64,000 nt of DNA from Caldicellulosiruptor bescii DSM 6725 (GTDB lineage: Bacteria; Bacillota; Thermoanaerobacteria; Caldicellulosiruptorales; Caldicellulosiruptoraceae). Shown here piece after piece: positions 43,649 to 53,258 of the stretch (positions are counted from its first letter, which is position 1; each line of letters opens with the position of its first letter). Both the position numbers and the translations under genes were made by a program. The notes under the pieces were generated by a model, which did no database searches, was not told where the DNA came from, and saw nothing but the letters and a program-made list of their open reading frames with translations. The stretch spans positions 1,382,501-1,446,500 of the forward strand of contig NC_012034.1 of NCBI RefSeq assembly GCF_000022325.1, written 5' to 3'.

Positions 43649-44427
43649 AGATAGGAATAATTGGCTGCGGAAACATGGCAAGTTCAATCGCACATTCAAT
43701 AAAACAATCTATTGAAGCTCATCTTTTTTGCTATGACATAGACCTTGACAAGGCTAATAGGTTTTCCCAAGTTTATGCTGCCACCAAGATGAATAGTGAA
43801 ATTGAGACTGTAGAAAGCAGCAGCATAATCATAATTGCTGTAAAGCCAAAAGACATCTTTGATGTGCTTGAGAAAATAAAAGATTGTATTTCTGAAAAAA
43901 TAATAGTTTCTATTGCAGCAGGAATTTCAATTTCAAAAATAAAAGAGGTTGTAGGGGACAAAAAGATAGTGCGAGTAATGCCGAATGTAAATATAAGCGT
44001 ACAGAAAGGCGTTATGGGAATATGTTTTTCTGAAAAGGTATCAGATGACGAAAAAGAAAAATTATTCTACCTATTTAAAAATATGGGTGAGGTTATAGCT
44101 ACCGATGAAAAACATATGGATGCAATAACAGCTTTATTTGGAAGTGGTCCAGCATTTGTTGCACACTTTATTGAAAGCTGCGTAGATGCAGCAGTCAAAC
44201 TCGGATTTTCAAGACAAGAAAGTTTAAACTTGGTCTTGGCATTGTTTGAAGGTACTGTTGTTAACATGAAAAATAATATGTTAACTACACAACAGATAAA
44301 GGATATGGTAACATCTCCTGGAGGTACAACAATTGAAGGGCTTGTGGAGTTTGAAAGAAGAGCAGTAAAAGGAGCAATAATAGATGGGATACTCAAAGCA
44401 TATGAAAGAGCCAAAAATATATTGTAG
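43645..44427 (+). CDS. proC: Pyrroline-5-carboxylate reductase
   Basis: 260 residues. N-terminal Rossmann motif 'IGIIGCGNMASSIAHSI', 'AVKPKDI', then the C-terminal dimer domain with 'SGPAFVAHFIESCVDAAVKLG' blocks and 'TSPGGTTIEGL'. Reduces pyrroline-5-carboxylate to proline with NAD(P)H. GAGGTG site within the flippase gene. Confidence 0.95.
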   Translation: MKIGIIGCGNMASSIAHSIKQSIEAHLFCYDIDLDKANRFSQVYAATKMNSEIETVESSSIIIIAVKPKDIFDVLEKIKDCISEKIIVSIAAGISISKIKEVVGDKKIVRVMPNVNISVQKGVMGICFSEKVSDDEKEKLFYLFKNMGEVIATDEKHMDAITALFGSGPAFVAHFIESCVDAAVKLGFSRQESLNLVLALFEGTVVNMKNNMLTTQQIKDMVTSPGGTTIEGLVEFERRAVKGAIIDGILKAYERAKNIL

Positions 44428-44438
44428 GTGTTAAAGTG

Positions 44439-44876
44439 ATGAAAGAAGTGACAATTTACACCGACGGTGCTTGCAGCGGAAATCCTGGACCAGGCGGATG
44501 GTGTGCTATACTCATATACAAAGGAATCAAGAAGGTGTTAAAAGGCTTTGAAAGGTATACAACCAATAACAGAATGGAGCTCAAAGCGGTTGTGGAAGCT
44601 CTAAAGGCGTTGAAGGAACCATGCAAAGTAGTAATCTATTCAGACTCTGCTTATATTGTAAATGCTGTCAATCAAAATTGGATAGAAAAATGGCAAAAAA
44701 ATGGATGGAAGACATCTGAAAAGGAAGAGGTCAAAAACATTGATTTGTGGAATGAACTTGTAGAGCTTATGAAAATTCACAAAGTAACTTTTGAGAAAGT
44801 AAAGGGCCATGCTGACAATGAACTTAATAATCTTTGTGATAGAATTGCAAGAAGTATGATAAAAGGGGAGCAATAA
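44439..44876 (+). CDS. rnhA: Ribonuclease H1
   Basis: 145 residues. Catalytic acidic residues in 'IYTDGACSGNPGPGG', 'MELKAVVEAL', 'YSDSAYIVNAV' and 'KGHADNELNNLCD' are all conserved (DEDD set). It cleaves RNA in RNA-DNA hybrids. ATG at 44439 has AGGTG seven bases upstream. Length matches the E. coli type enzyme. Confidence 0.96.
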   Translation: MKEVTIYTDGACSGNPGPGGWCAILIYKGIKKVLKGFERYTTNNRMELKAVVEALKALKEPCKVVIYSDSAYIVNAVNQNWIEKWQKNGWKTSEKEEVKNIDLWNELVELMKIHKVTFEKVKGHADNELNNLCDRIARSMIKGEQ

Positions 44877-44882
44877 GATAAA

Positions 44883-45935
44883 GTGTTTGAAATAAAAAAA
44901 GGGATTGTGACAAGAAAGATAAATACCACAGGATTTTGCCAGTATGTTGAAGTAAAATATCACGACGGCGATGTGTCCATTGCTGTAAACTTTTTGGATA
45001 TAAATCACGAAGTAGAAGAGGGACAAGAGGTTTTAGTGAATACAACAGCAAGAGTGCTTCAGCTTGGAACGGGTGGGTATGATTATATTTTACCTTTTGA
45101 TGCTTTTAAAAACCTGTCAAAAGGTCATATAATGAAGCTCAGATACACGCCGCTGCAATTTTCTGTGTTGACAGAAGAAGAAAAAAATCCTGACCTTTTT
45201 GATAAAGTTCCAAATTTTAATGATATAATTGTTATTGTATGTGAGCTTCACAGCATGCTTTTGCCTCTATGTATTTACCTTAAAGAAAAAGTAAAAGGAA
45301 TAAAGATTTCTGTTATATTAAATGACTGGGGAATGTTAAATGCAAAGCTTTCACATAACTTAGAATTTTTAAAAGAAAACAAATTTGTAGACTACATAAT
45401 AACATGCCAGGAAGCATTCAATGGTGAATTTGAATGTATAAACGAAATAAATTCTCTCATTTTTTCTCAAAGCTTGGGATGTGATGTTGCTATAATTTCT
45501 CCCCTGCCCGGAATTGTGGGAACAGGAACAAAGTTTGGTTTCAGTAGTTACAAGGCTGTCCATGTTATTGAGGATGTAGTTAGATTTGGCGGTAGAGTAG
45601 TGTTTCCTGTGAGAGTATCGAAAAATGAAAAAAGACAGCGGCACAGATTTATAAGTCATCATTCTCTTACAATATTAAATTATGTCAATTGTTCCGTAGA
45701 AATTCCAATTTTTGATTTCGAGGATAAAATATTTTTCGCAAAAATATATAAGACATTAAACAATTATCGTGCAAAGCATACTGTAGCTGTGGTAAACGAA
45801 ATAGATAAAATGATAGTTGAAAAATATAAGTCAATCATGAGCACAATGGGGAGAAGTTATGAGCAAGATTGTGAATACTTTTTAGAACTTTTTGCTACAG
45901 CTGAATTTGTTTCGACAAAACTTAAAAGGAGATGA
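44883..45935 (+). CDS. DUF3866 family protein
   Basis: 350 residues. Conserved blocks 'VLQLGTGGYDYILP', 'GHIMKLRYTPLQ', 'CELHSMLLP' and 'PGIVGTGTKFGFSS' fit DUF3866, a family of unknown function found in clostridia and actinobacteria beside NUDIX hydrolases. The next gene here is a NUDIX hydrolase, ten bases on. It shows no membrane helix and no signal peptide. The glycine-rich segments suggest a nucleotide-binding fold, but this is a guess. Start GTG. Confidence 0.7.
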   Translation: MFEIKKGIVTRKINTTGFCQYVEVKYHDGDVSIAVNFLDINHEVEEGQEVLVNTTARVLQLGTGGYDYILPFDAFKNLSKGHIMKLRYTPLQFSVLTEEEKNPDLFDKVPNFNDIIVIVCELHSMLLPLCIYLKEKVKGIKISVILNDWGMLNAKLSHNLEFLKENKFVDYIITCQEAFNGEFECINEINSLIFSQSLGCDVAIISPLPGIVGTGTKFGFSSYKAVHVIEDVVRFGGRVVFPVRVSKNEKRQRHRFISHHSLTILNYVNCSVEIPIFDFEDKIFFAKIYKTLNNYRAKHTVAVVNEIDKMIVEKYKSIMSTMGRSYEQDCEYFLELFATAEFVSTKLKRR

Positions 45936-45944
45936 AGAATAAAG

Positions 45945-46496
45945 ATGGATTTTTATGAAAAGACCATAGACTCTACATTGATATATGACGGTTCATTTAT
46001 ATCATTAAAAGTGGACAAGGTTTTACTTCCAAACGGCAATATCTCTCAGCGTGCTATTGTACTTCACTCGGGTGCAGCTGTAGTTGTTCCTGTCGATGAT
46101 GAGAACAATGTCATCTTTGTAAAACAGTTTCGAAAACCAATTGAAAAGGTAATAATAGAACTTCCTGCAGGCAAGCTTGACAAAGACGAAAATCCACTCG
46201 AATGTGCCAAAAGAGAGCTTGAAGAAGAAACAGGTTATAAAGCAAGCGAATTAATAAAACTTACCGAGATTTATACAACGCCTGGATTTTCAAACGAAGT
46301 AATACATGTATACCTTGCAACAGGCCTTTTCAAAGGAGAGGTTCATACAGATGCTGATGAATTTGTGGAAGTACTAAAAATTAAGATGAATGATGCTATT
46401 TTGATGGTCAAAAAAGGTGAGATTAGGGATGCAAAGACAATAATAGGACTTCTTCTTGCAAATATGTATTTGCAGGAGCAAGGTTTGATAAAATGA
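45945..46496 (+). CDS. NUDIX hydrolase, ADP-ribose pyrophosphatase type
   Basis: 183 residues. The NUDIX box runs from 'GKLDKDENP' to 'KRELEEETGY', with the REXXEE core present, followed by 'TTPGFSNEVIHVYLA' typical of the ADP-ribose pyrophosphatase (NudF) group. It splits ADP-ribose to AMP and ribose 5-phosphate. AAAAGGAGATG precedes the start. The last codons overlap the next gene by four bases. Confidence 0.9.
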   Translation: MDFYEKTIDSTLIYDGSFISLKVDKVLLPNGNISQRAIVLHSGAAVVVPVDDENNVIFVKQFRKPIEKVIIELPAGKLDKDENPLECAKRELEEETGYKASELIKLTEIYTTPGFSNEVIHVYLATGLFKGEVHTDADEFVEVLKIKMNDAILMVKKGEIRDAKTIIGLLLANMYLQEQGLIK

Positions 46497-47638
46497 GGGT
46501 ATATGCCGATTTGCACGTCCACATTGGATTTTCTAATGGAAGGTATATAAAGGTACCTTCTTCAAAAACCCTTACACTGGAGAATATTATAAAAACAGCA
46601 AAAGATGAAAAAGGACTTAATGTGATTGGTATTGTCGATTTTTTTTGCAAGGATGTAATTGAAGAAACTGATAAGCTATTAGATAAAGGAAAGCTTGAAT
46701 TGAAAGATGGAAGCTTGTATTCTGAAAGGCTTTTGATAATACCTGCAGCCGAGATTGAATTGAGGTTTTGTTCAAATGATTTTCACTGTCTTGTCTTTTT
46801 CGAAGATTATGAAAAGTTAAAAGACTTTAGAAAAATAATTAAGACCTACTTTAATCAAATTGATTTTAGCTGCCCGGTCTTCAGAGGCCAAATTAGTGAA
46901 TTTGAAAAGATTGTATCATCTTTTGGACTTTTAACTGTGCCTGCACATGCATTTACACCATATAAAGGTTTTTATTCAGTCGCACAAAGAGTTGAGGAGG
47001 TTTTTAAGAAGATAGAGGTTTTTTCAATAGAGCTTGGTCTTTCTGCAGACTCAAAAATGGTAAGTTATCTTTGCGATGTCCAAAAAAGGAGTCTTCTTTC
47101 TAACTCAGACGCTCATTCTTTAAAAAATATTGCAAGAGAGTTTAACGAAATTGAGGTTGAAAATGTTTCTGCAAAAGATGTTATAAAAAGTTTAAAGGAA
47201 AACAGAATAAAGGCAAACTATGGCATAAACCCAAAACTTGGAAAATATCATAAATCGTATTGCAATAGATGTAACAGTTCATTTAATTTAAAAATCCAAA
47301 ATGCAATATTATGTCCATTTTGCAAAAGTAGAGACATTGTAATTGGTGTTGAGGACAGAATTTCTTGGCTTTGCAGGACAGAAAATCCTATTGAAAAACC
47401 ACCTTATTTTTACACATTCCCTTTTGAACTTGTAAAGGGATTTGGGCAAAAGACATTCCAAAAAATAATTGATGTTTTTGGAAATGAGATAAACTTTATC
47501 AAATCTCTAAATAATGGTACTTTTAAGAATTATAACATTGATGAAAATGTGGCTCAAAAACTTGTAAGATTTATGAATCAAGACTACACCGTTAAATTTG
47601 GTGCTGGAGGGCATTTTGGAAGAATTATATTTGAATAA
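46493..47638 (+). CDS. EndoQ-like PHP-domain endonuclease
   Basis: 381 residues. N-terminal PHP domain ('VYADLHVHIGFSNGR', 'LLIIPAAEIELR', 'TVPAHAFTPYKG', 'LLSNSDAHSL') followed by a four-Cys zinc-binding motif 'CNRCNSS'...'CPFCKSR' at about 259-280, and a C-terminal helical region with a HhH-like 'KGFGQKTFQKII'. This matches endonuclease Q and Bacillus YqxK-like proteins, which cut DNA 5' of deaminated bases (uracil, hypoxanthine, xanthine). A thermophile would benefit from this. Function here is by family resemblance. Confidence 0.8.
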   Translation: MRVYADLHVHIGFSNGRYIKVPSSKTLTLENIIKTAKDEKGLNVIGIVDFFCKDVIEETDKLLDKGKLELKDGSLYSERLLIIPAAEIELRFCSNDFHCLVFFEDYEKLKDFRKIIKTYFNQIDFSCPVFRGQISEFEKIVSSFGLLTVPAHAFTPYKGFYSVAQRVEEVFKKIEVFSIELGLSADSKMVSYLCDVQKRSLLSNSDAHSLKNIAREFNEIEVENVSAKDVIKSLKENRIKANYGINPKLGKYHKSYCNRCNSSFNLKIQNAILCPFCKSRDIVIGVEDRISWLCRTENPIEKPPYFYTFPFELVKGFGQKTFQKIIDVFGNEINFIKSLNNGTFKNYNIDENVAQKLVRFMNQDYTVKFGAGGHFGRIIFE

Positions 47639-47653
47639 ACTGGGTGATGACTT

Positions 47654-48355
47654 ATGGTTGACAAAGAGACGCTTAAAAAAAATATTGAGGATGTAATGGA
47701 AAGAATTGAAATGGCTTGTTTAAGAGCTGGTAGAAAGCCAGATGAGGTAAGCCTGCTTGGTGCAACCAAAGGGGTAGATGTTGAGACTATAAAGCTTGCA
47801 AACCAGTTTGGTCTAAGGATTTTTGGTGAGAACAGGGTACAAGAATTCTTGCCAAAGTTTCAAGAACTTCCTTATCTTGAATGGCATTTTATAGGAAGGC
47901 TTCAAACAAACAAGATTAAATACATTTATGATAAAGTAAGTCTCATTCATTCAGTTGACAGTCCTCAACAAATTGATGAACTTGAAAAAAGATGTGCAAA
48001 AGCAGGAAAAGCATGTAATGTGCTGATAGAAATAAACATAGGTGGTGAAGAGTCAAAGGGTGGAGTTAGTATAGAGAAAGTAGATGATTTGATTGAAAAG
48101 ATCAGTAATTGTTCCCATGTCATTCTCAAGGGTTTTATGACAATACCTCCAATCGAAGATGACGAAATGAAATTAAGAGTGTACTTTAGAAAGATGAAAG
48201 AAATCTTTGAAAAATATAAGAAATTAAATTATAATAATGTTAACATTGAAGTGCTGTCAATGGGTATGAGTGGCGATTTTGAGGTGGCAATAGAAGAGGG
48301 TGCCACCTTGGTTAGAATAGGAACTAAAATCTTTGGGGAAAGACCAAAAAAATAA
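47654..48355 (+). CDS. yggS: YggS/PLPBP-family pyridoxal phosphate homeostasis protein
   Basis: 233 residues, alanine-racemase-like single-domain barrel. Catalytic-type PLP Lys in 'LLGATKGVDV'; 'IFGENRVQEF', 'WHFIGRLQTNK', 'SVDSPQQI' and 'MGMSGDFEVAIEEGATLVRIG' are family blocks. It buffers PLP and affects amino acid pools. First gene of the division-associated yggS-sepF-yggT-ylmH-divIVA run. Confidence 0.95.
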   Translation: MVDKETLKKNIEDVMERIEMACLRAGRKPDEVSLLGATKGVDVETIKLANQFGLRIFGENRVQEFLPKFQELPYLEWHFIGRLQTNKIKYIYDKVSLIHSVDSPQQIDELEKRCAKAGKACNVLIEINIGGEESKGGVSIEKVDDLIEKISNCSHVILKGFMTIPPIEDDEMKLRVYFRKMKEIFEKYKKLNYNNVNIEVLSMGMSGDFEVAIEEGATLVRIGTKIFGERPKK

Positions 48356-48374
48356 TAAGGGAGGTTTTTTGGTC

Positions 48375-48812
48375 ATGTTTGATAACCTTCAAAGAAAATT
48401 TTTAAACCTTATTGGCATTGAGATTGAAGAGGAGGACAAGCCTCAGGAGGTTTCAAAAACAAAAGATGAAAATGCAAAACCAAAACATGAAACGCCAAAG
48501 GTAGTGACAATCGGAAAAGCAAACCAGACAGAAGTTACAGTATACAATCTCAAACTCTTTGATGAGGTTGTTAAGGTTTGCGATGCTCTTAGAGAAAACA
48601 AAATAGTTGTTTTCAATTTAGAACAAGTAGCAGAGGAGCATATACAAAGAATAATTGATTTTGTAAGCGGGGCTGTTTATGTTCTGGATGCCAAGATTCA
48701 TAAGGTGAGCAAAAAGATATTTGTTGTTGTTCCAAGAAGTATTGATTTAGAGGTTGATGAACAGCTCAAAGAAGAGTTCAGGTCGAAAGGTGTATTTGCC
48801 TGGTTGAAGTAA
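48375..48812 (+). CDS. sepF: Cell division protein SepF
   Basis: 145 residues from ATG 48375, ten bases after AAGGGAGG. N-terminal amphipathic helix 'MFDNLQRKFLNLIGIEIEE' for membrane binding, a charged linker, then the SepF core ('VVFNLEQVAEEHIQRIIDFVSGAVYVLD'-type, with 'DFVSGAVYVLD'). It tethers FtsZ to the membrane and bundles it. The frame extends upstream into yggS without support. Confidence 0.92.
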   Translation: MFDNLQRKFLNLIGIEIEEEDKPQEVSKTKDENAKPKHETPKVVTIGKANQTEVTVYNLKLFDEVVKVCDALRENKIVVFNLEQVAEEHIQRIIDFVSGAVYVLDAKIHKVSKKIFVVVPRSIDLEVDEQLKEEFRSKGVFAWLK

Positions 48813-48839
48813 TCAAGACAAAATTTTTGGGGGAGTTTT

Positions 48840-49115
48840 ATGATAAGATTTTTATTTGGACTTGCAGACAAGGCAATTTCATTTGTTGAATTTTGTATAA
48901 TAGTTGATGCAATTTTGTCATGGGTAATAGTCGACCCATACAATAAATACAGAAGGATATTAGGTACTATTGTGAATCCCATTCTTGACCCTGTGAGAAG
49001 GGTAGCTTCACGGTACATTTGGATAGGTTTTATTGACTTTTCTCCTATGATTGCTATAATTCTTTTAGAAGTTTTAAGATGGCTTTTGCGACTACTTCTC
49101 ATAATATTAATATGA
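48840..49115 (+). CDS. YggT-family membrane protein (YlmG)
   Basis: 91 residues with two predicted membrane helices and the conserved 'ILSWVIVDPYNKYRRILG' and 'ILDPVRRV' segments. YlmG is linked to division and to plastid nucleoid/thylakoid organisation in relatives; biochemical role is open. GGGGGAG site upstream. Confidence 0.88.
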   Translation: MIRFLFGLADKAISFVEFCIIVDAILSWVIVDPYNKYRRILGTIVNPILDPVRRVASRYIWIGFIDFSPMIAIILLEVLRWLLRLLLIILI

Positions 49116-49118
49116 AAA

Positions 49119-49901
49119 ATGGGGCACCAGGCTATGACTTATATTCCCGAAGAGAACAAGCATGAAGTGCTGAAACTCAAAAACTTGATAGAAAAGCTTA
49201 GCTGGGGAATTGAATATTCTGACTTTCTTTCACCATTTGCAATAAAGTATGCAGTCGAGGTCCTACTAAAGAATCAAAATCATATTCTACACAGAAGTTG
49301 GGGCGGGTATGAAGGCAGCGAAAGAAATATATTGGCTCTTTTTAACAGAGATTTTGAAGAATATACAGAAAATCTCACATATCCAATACAAATAATTTTA
49401 ATTGAAGCTAAGAATAACCTTTCTCACAGACAAATTTTGGGTAGTTTTATTGGAAACGGACTCAAAAGAGACAAAATAGGTGACATTCTGGTCAAAGAAA
49501 ATGGCGCGCTTGTGTTTGTAAAAGATGAAATTGCAACATATGTTGTAACAAATATAGACAAAATGGGCAATGAGAAAGTAAAATGCAGTATTGTTGGAAA
49601 TGGTCAAATCGATATAAAATGGTTTATCAACAATAATAGTAAAAGAGTTGTTTATACAGTTGCATCGCTCAGAGTTGACAGTGTAATAAGCCACGGTTTT
49701 GGAATTTCAAGAGAAGAAGCAGCAGATTTAATCAGACAGATGAAAGTAGCAGTCAACTGGGTATACATTGATAAACCTTCGTATGCTGTTAAGGAAGGTG
49801 ATTTGGTTTCGGTACGTCATCATGGGCGACTCAAAATCGAAAAGGTATTGTCCACTACGAAAAAGGGAAGAATTAGTATAGAAGTTTTGAGATTTTCATA
49901 A
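49119..49901 (+). CDS. S4-domain RNA-binding protein YlmH
   Basis: 260 residues. C-terminal S4 domain with 'RVDSVISHGFGISREEAADLI' (short form 'LRVDSVISHGFGISR') and 'VKEGDLVSVRHHGRLKI'. An N-terminal photosystem-II-S4-like domain ('LSPFAIKYAVEVL') precedes it. YlmH binds ribosomal RNA/tRNA and has recently been tied to ribosome quality control. The start is uncertain: ATG 49119 or ATG 49134, neither with a strong site. It sits in the ylm division cluster. Confidence 0.85.
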   Translation: MGHQAMTYIPEENKHEVLKLKNLIEKLSWGIEYSDFLSPFAIKYAVEVLLKNQNHILHRSWGGYEGSERNILALFNRDFEEYTENLTYPIQIILIEAKNNLSHRQILGSFIGNGLKRDKIGDILVKENGALVFVKDEIATYVVTNIDKMGNEKVKCSIVGNGQIDIKWFINNNSKRVVYTVASLRVDSVISHGFGISREEAADLIRQMKVAVNWVYIDKPSYAVKEGDLVSVRHHGRLKIEKVLSTTKKGRISIEVLRFS

Positions 49902-49925
49902 TTTTTATGCGGAGGTAAAATATTG

Positions 49926-50387
49926 ATGTTAACCCCTCAAGATATTGAATCTAAGACCTTTAAAAGGGTGTATATAGGCGGGTACAGTGTTGAAGAGGTA
50001 GAAGAGTTTTTGGACCAAGTTTTAAAAGATTATGAGGCTTTGTACAAGGAAAACTTAGAGCTCAAAGACAAGATTGCACTTTTGAATGAGAACATTCAAA
50101 ACTATAAGACAATTGAAGAGACCCTTCAAAACACGTTGATTGTTGCACAGTCAACTGCAGAGGAGATTAAAAAGGTGGCATATCAAAAAGCTGAGACAAT
50201 AATCAAAGAAGCCGAGATGAAGGCTTCAAAGATGATAGAAGAAGCAAATAGCAAAGTTTTGCAAATAACATATGAATATGGTGAGCTTAAAAAAAGGTAT
50301 CAACTTTTTCTTAACAAGTTCAGGAATTTACTACAAACTGAACTTAGTGCACTTGAAATGGTAGATAAAGAACTACAAAACGACTAA
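49926..50387 (+). CDS. divIVA: DivIVA-family protein
   Basis: 153 residues. N-terminal DivIVA lipid-binding motif 'LTPQDIESKTFKRVYIGGYS' (shortened) and 'EEVEEFLDQVLKDYE', then coiled coil to the C-terminus. Binds negatively curved membranes at poles and septa. GGAGGT lies nine bases before the ATG. Placed between ylmH and ileS, as in Bacillus. Confidence 0.92.
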   Translation: MLTPQDIESKTFKRVYIGGYSVEEVEEFLDQVLKDYEALYKENLELKDKIALLNENIQNYKTIEETLQNTLIVAQSTAEEIKKVAYQKAETIIKEAEMKASKMIEEANSKVLQITYEYGELKKRYQLFLNKFRNLLQTELSALEMVDKELQND

Positions 50388-50403
50388 TATTTTTGGCAGG
50401 GGG

Positions 50404-53178
50404 ATGAAACACGAGATGGACTGGAGTCAAACATTGAACTTACCAAAAACTGATTTTCCAATGAGAGCAAACTTAGCACAAAGAGAACCTCAATTTCTGA
50501 AGTTCTGGCAAGAAAATGATATTTTCAAAAAGATGCTCGAAAAAAATAAAAATAATAAAAAGTTTATTCTTCATGACGGACCACCTTATGCAAATGGCGA
50601 TATTCATTTAGGTCATGCCCTGAACAAAGTTTTAAAAGACATTGTAAACAAGTACAAATCATTGCAGGGCTATTACACACCTTATATTCCTGGCTGGGAT
50701 ACACACGGTCTTCCGATCGAGCAGCAGGTTATCAAAAAGCTTGAAGTAAACAGGCATGAAGTCGACCCAGTAGAGTTTAGGAAAAAGTGTAAAGAGTTTG
50801 CCCTCAGCTATATTGACATCCAAAGACAACAGTTCAAAAGACTTGGCGTGTTTGGTGAATGGGAAAATCCTTATATGACTTTAGACCCAAAATTTGAGGC
50901 AAGACAAATTCGCGTATTTGGAGAAATGGCTAAAAAAGGTTATATCTATAAAGGTCTAAAACCTGTTTACTGGTGTCCGTCTTGCGAAACTGCACTGGCA
51001 GAAGCAGAGATTGAGTATCAAGAGGACAGGACATACTCTATTTATGTTAAGTTTGAAGTGATCGACGACAAAGGGTTGTTTTCAAATTTGCCTATAGGAG
51101 ATAAAAAGGTATACATTGTAATTTGGACAACCACAACATGGACACTTCCAGGCAACTTAGCAATTGCCTTAAATGCTGATTTTGATTATAGTTTGATTGA
51201 TATCGGAAATGAGATATTAGTTGTGGCATCTGAGCTTGTAGAAAGAGTAATGAAGACAAATAAAATTGAGCAGTACAAAGAAATTGCAAGGTTTAAAGGC
51301 AAGGATTTAGAATATGTAAAATGTAAACATCCATTTTTGGATAGAACTTCTTTAGTAATTTTGGGTGAACATGTAACTTTGGAAGCAGGAACAGGTTGTG
51401 TTCACACAGCACCGGGTCATGGTGAAGAAGACTTTGAGGTTTGTCAAAGATATAATATTCATGTAATTGTTCCAGTTGACAATAAAGGATATTTAACAAA
51501 AGAAGCTGGCAAGTTTGCAGGGCTCTTTTATGAAGATTCAAATAAAGAGATTGCAAAGGAGTTAGAAGCTTCAGGACATCTTCTTGGTGTTGAAAAGATA
51601 ACTCACCAGTATCCTCACTGCTGGAGATGTAAAAATCCTGTTATATTCAGAGCGACCGAGCAGTGGTTTGCTTCAGTCAAAGGTTTTAGAGATCAGGCTC
51701 TCAAGGCTGTAGATGATGTCAAGTGGGTGCCAGAGTGGGGAAGAGATAGAATTTACAATATGATTGTAGACAGGCAAGACTGGTGTATCTCAAGGCAGAG
51801 AATCTGGGGTGTGCCAATTCCAATATTCTATTGCAAAAATTGCAGGAAAGAGTTAATAACTGATGAGACAATTGATTATATAGCAAAAATATTTGAAAAA
51901 GAAGGTTCTGATGCTTGGTTTTCTAAGGATGTCAAAGAACTTTTGCCAGAGGGAGTAAAGTGCCCTGTTTGTGGATGTAGCGAGTTTGAAAAAGAGACTG
52001 ACATTATGGATGTGTGGTTTGACTCAGGTTCTTCTCATGCCTATGTTTTAGAGAGCAGAGAAGATTTAGAGTGGCCATGTGATATGTACTTAGAAGGAAA
52101 CGACCAGTACAGAGGATGGTTCCAGTCGTCGCTTTTGACGGCTGTTGCGACAAAAGGAAGAGCACCGTATAGAATTGTTCTGACTCATGGGTTTGTTGTT
52201 GACGGCGAAGGGAAGAAAATGTCAAAGTCAGAAGGAAATGTAATATCGCCGTTTGATATCATCAATGAGTTTGGTGCAGATATCTTAAGGCTTTGGTGTG
52301 TATCGGCCGACTACACAACAGATATGAGAATTTCAAAGGATATTATAAAACAGCTAACAGAAATTTATAGAAAGATAAGAAACACAGCAAGATTCTTGCT
52401 TGGAAATCTTTATGATTTTAATCCGAAAACAGATAAGGTAGGATATGAAAACCTTAAAGAAATTGACAAGTGGGCATTACAAAGGCTGTATAAGTTGATT
52501 GAAAAGGTTACAAAAGCTTACGAAGAGTATGATTATAATCAGGTATATCATCTTGTTCATAACTTCTGTGTAATTGACATGAGTAATTTGTATCTTGACA
52601 TAAACAAAGATAGACTTTATGCATCAAAAAGTGAAAGCCTTGACAGAAGATCTGCACAAACTGTCATGTACGAAATACTAATTGCGCTCACAATACTCAT
52701 TGCACCAATTTTGTCTTTTACAGCAGAAGAAATTTGGCAAAATATTATTTTTAAAGAGGAAGACGCTGAATCAGTGTTTTTGACAAGGTGGCCAAGTATC
52801 AATGAAGATATATTAAGAGATGAAGCATTAAGAGAAAAGTGGGATAAAATAATTGAAATAAAAGACATTGTTTCAAAACAGCTTGAAATTGCAAGAAATG
52901 AAAAGCTTATTGGAAGTTCATTGGATAGCAAAGTGAAAATTTTTGCAAAATGTGATATAAAAAGATTTATAGAAGAAAACAAAGACATTATTCAGGAAGT
53001 ATTAATTGTTTCTCAGCTTGATGTTGAAGAAAGTGATAGTGATCAGATAAAAGTGGAAGTTTATAAGGCTGATGGTTCAAAGTGTGAACGATGTTGGAAA
53101 TTCGATACAATGGTTGGAAAGAATGAAGAGAGTTTAAATGTATGTCCAAGGTGCTATGAGGTTGTAAAAAGTAAATAA
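50404..53178 (+). CDS. ileS: Isoleucyl-tRNA synthetase
   Basis: 924 residues. Class I motifs 'HLGHALNK' (HIGH) and 'KMSKSEGN' (KMSKS), the editing domain with 'TTTTWTLPGNLAIA', and a C-terminal zinc site of 'CERCWKF' and 'CPRC'. Size matches the eubacterial type with C-terminal zinc finger. Only 16 bases separate it from divIVA, so it has no T-box leader of its own. Followed by a terminator. Confidence 0.97.
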   Translation: MKHEMDWSQTLNLPKTDFPMRANLAQREPQFLKFWQENDIFKKMLEKNKNNKKFILHDGPPYANGDIHLGHALNKVLKDIVNKYKSLQGYYTPYIPGWDTHGLPIEQQVIKKLEVNRHEVDPVEFRKKCKEFALSYIDIQRQQFKRLGVFGEWENPYMTLDPKFEARQIRVFGEMAKKGYIYKGLKPVYWCPSCETALAEAEIEYQEDRTYSIYVKFEVIDDKGLFSNLPIGDKKVYIVIWTTTTWTLPGNLAIALNADFDYSLIDIGNEILVVASELVERVMKTNKIEQYKEIARFKGKDLEYVKCKHPFLDRTSLVILGEHVTLEAGTGCVHTAPGHGEEDFEVCQRYNIHVIVPVDNKGYLTKEAGKFAGLFYEDSNKEIAKELEASGHLLGVEKITHQYPHCWRCKNPVIFRATEQWFASVKGFRDQALKAVDDVKWVPEWGRDRIYNMIVDRQDWCISRQRIWGVPIPIFYCKNCRKELITDETIDYIAKIFEKEGSDAWFSKDVKELLPEGVKCPVCGCSEFEKETDIMDVWFDSGSSHAYVLESREDLEWPCDMYLEGNDQYRGWFQSSLLTAVATKGRAPYRIVLTHGFVVDGEGKKMSKSEGNVISPFDIINEFGADILRLWCVSADYTTDMRISKDIIKQLTEIYRKIRNTARFLLGNLYDFNPKTDKVGYENLKEIDKWALQRLYKLIEKVTKAYEEYDYNQVYHLVHNFCVIDMSNLYLDINKDRLYASKSESLDRRSAQTVMYEILIALTILIAPILSFTAEEIWQNIIFKEEDAESVFLTRWPSINEDILRDEALREKWDKIIEIKDIVSKQLEIARNEKLIGSSLDSKVKIFAKCDIKRFIEENKDIIQEVLIVSQLDVEESDSDQIKVEVYKADGSKCERCWKFDTMVGKNEESLNVCPRCYEVVKSK

Positions 53179-53190
53179 CATAAAAAAGAT

Positions 53191-53230
53191 AAAGCCGGTA
53201 TTATAAGAAGCGCCGGCTTGTCTTTTATTT
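53191..53230 (+). terminator. Terminator after ileS
   Basis: AAGCCGG (53192-53198) pairs with CCGGCTT (53213-53219) across a 14-base loop. The tail is T-rich (TGTCTTTTATTTT). Confidence 0.8.
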
Positions 53231-53258
53231 TATAAAATTTACAAAAAGGATGGGTAGG

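Noticed and set aside
50388..50403. T-box leader for ileS
   Set aside because: Only 16 bases separate divIVA from ileS; no room.
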